Source: Nostoc sp. LEGE 06077
GTDB taxonomy: Bacteria; Cyanobacteriota; Cyanobacteriia; Cyanobacteriales; Nostocaceae
Length of the DNA: 64,000 nt
NCBI RefSeq assembly: GCF_015207705.1
Contig: NZ_JADEWI010000034.1
Coordinates: 1-64,000 of the forward strand
Reading direction: 5' to 3'
Part shown: piece after piece, positions 63,398-64,000 of the stretch
Layout of the letters: each line of letters begins with the position of its first letter
How positions within the stretch are numbered: the stretch's first letter is position 1
The notes under the pieces: generated by a model
Seen by the model: the letters and a program-made list of their open reading frames with translations, nothing else
What the model was told of the DNA's origin: nothing
Databases searched by the model: none
Made by a program: the position numbers and the translations under genes

Positions 63398-63805
63398 ACA
63401 GACTCAATCAATGATAGGGATTAGTTAAGTTTTAAGCGTTTCAATCCCTATGAGATCAGGTTTTTTGCAACTTTACCATTAGTATATACTAACAATTAAT
63501 TTAAATCTGGAAGCAACCCCATTTGCAGTGTTGTGTCTCTCGGAACCAACAACGTTAACTAAATCGTATTCAGTTTACATATCTATACATTTTTAAAATT
63601 TCTTAACCTTTCGAGATAATATGCAATAGAAAGAGAGAAAATATAAAAAAAATATTAGGAAATTATAAAAAATCAAAATCTCTGAGAAACTAATAATTGT
63701 TCAAACGGGGTCAGCCAATATAAAGATCCTGAAGATAAACACATAATATATAGATAGGGTCAAATAAAGCATAAAGACCCTGGATTTAAGAAAAACTACA
63801 AAATC
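63398..63805. other. Gene-free AT-rich stretch
   Basis: No convincing gene. It contains a near-palindromic AGGGTCAAATAAAGCATAAAGACCCT (63757-63782, loose stem AGGGTC/GACCCT) and long A/T runs that suggest a promoter region for the minus-strand gene. Confidence 0.5.
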
Positions 63806-63845
63806 AAAAGCGTCAAGACTAGCAGTTTGTTAGCTTGGCGCTTTT
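63806..63845 (+). terminator. Terminator-like hairpin
   Basis: AAAAGCGTCAAG and CTTGGCGCTTTT pair with one G-T wobble around a 16-base loop. Symmetric, so either strand is possible. No gene ends close by within the window. Confidence 0.65.
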
Positions 63846-64000
63846 ATATTCAGGACTTACGCACAAGGATGGTCTGTTGAGCCGGGGTACGGGGTGTAAG
63901 GGTTTTGAATAAGTACACCCTATACCCTGATTAGCTTCTCGTTGTCCAGCTATCTAACGACACTGGCGATATTTGATGTGATACACTAATCCGCGGTGAG

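Overview
The window looks like chromosome from a filamentous, probably heterocyst-forming cyanobacterium (Nostoc/Anabaena type). GCGATCGC (HIP1) octamers are very frequent. Many intergenic gaps hold 7-8 bp tandem repeats of the STRR kind. The gene content is cyanobacterial: rpaB, nblB, a CcbB-type assembly factor, group 2 sigma factor, DUF760, DUF3493, WD40 kinase and WD40 STAND proteins, Uma2-family genes and a PEP-CTERM lipase.

Host region 1-44985. A mixed chromosomal block: acyltransferase, Uma2 gene, radA, the response regulator gene rpaB, ccbB, a WD40 Ser/Thr kinase, nblB, a CBS-domain gene, a mutT-type Nudix gene, a sigB-type sigma factor, carB and dps. Then come a [2Fe-2S] thioredoxin-like ferredoxin gene and a phnD-phnC-phnE importer, with one copy of a ~177 bp structured repeat between phnD and phnC and a second after phnE. 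A translation/transcription cluster rimP-nusA-ylxR-infB follows, with an attenuator-like hairpin before rimP. Next are small membrane proteins among HIP1-bracketed repeats, a 1192-residue NB-ARC/WD40 protein on the minus strand, an SLH lipoprotein, a PEP-CTERM GDSL lipase, a class II aldolase and an M42 peptidase.

Integrated element 44985-62539. A 17.5 kb element sits in a tRNA-Thr(CGT) gene. A 46 bp copy of the 3' half of the tRNA marks the left end, and the intact tRNA lies at the right end. The left arm (minus strand) carries a tyrosine integrase, an FtsK/HerA-type ATPase with a membrane anchor, and a run of small overlapping genes. In the middle are a ribbon-helix-helix gene preceded by four CTTGTGTAAGA repeats, and a KGK-family gene. 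The right arm (plus strand) carries an 844-residue DUF3854/VirE-type primase-helicase, whose coding sequence contains a dense iteron-like inverted repeat, then a tightly packed block of unrecognised genes with beta-rich, membrane-associated and coiled-coil products. I see no terminase, portal, tail, relaxase or mating-pair genes. My inference is a previously undescribed plasmid-like or tailless provirus-like integrative element: the integrase moves it, the primase-helicase replicates it from iterons, the RHH protein may control copy number or expression, and the ATPase pumps or packages DNA into something built by the right-arm proteins. That last part is a hypothesis.

Right flank 62540-64000. 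Host sequence resumes with the tRNA, a DUF3493 gene, two overlapping small minus-strand reading frames and a mostly empty stretch with one terminator.
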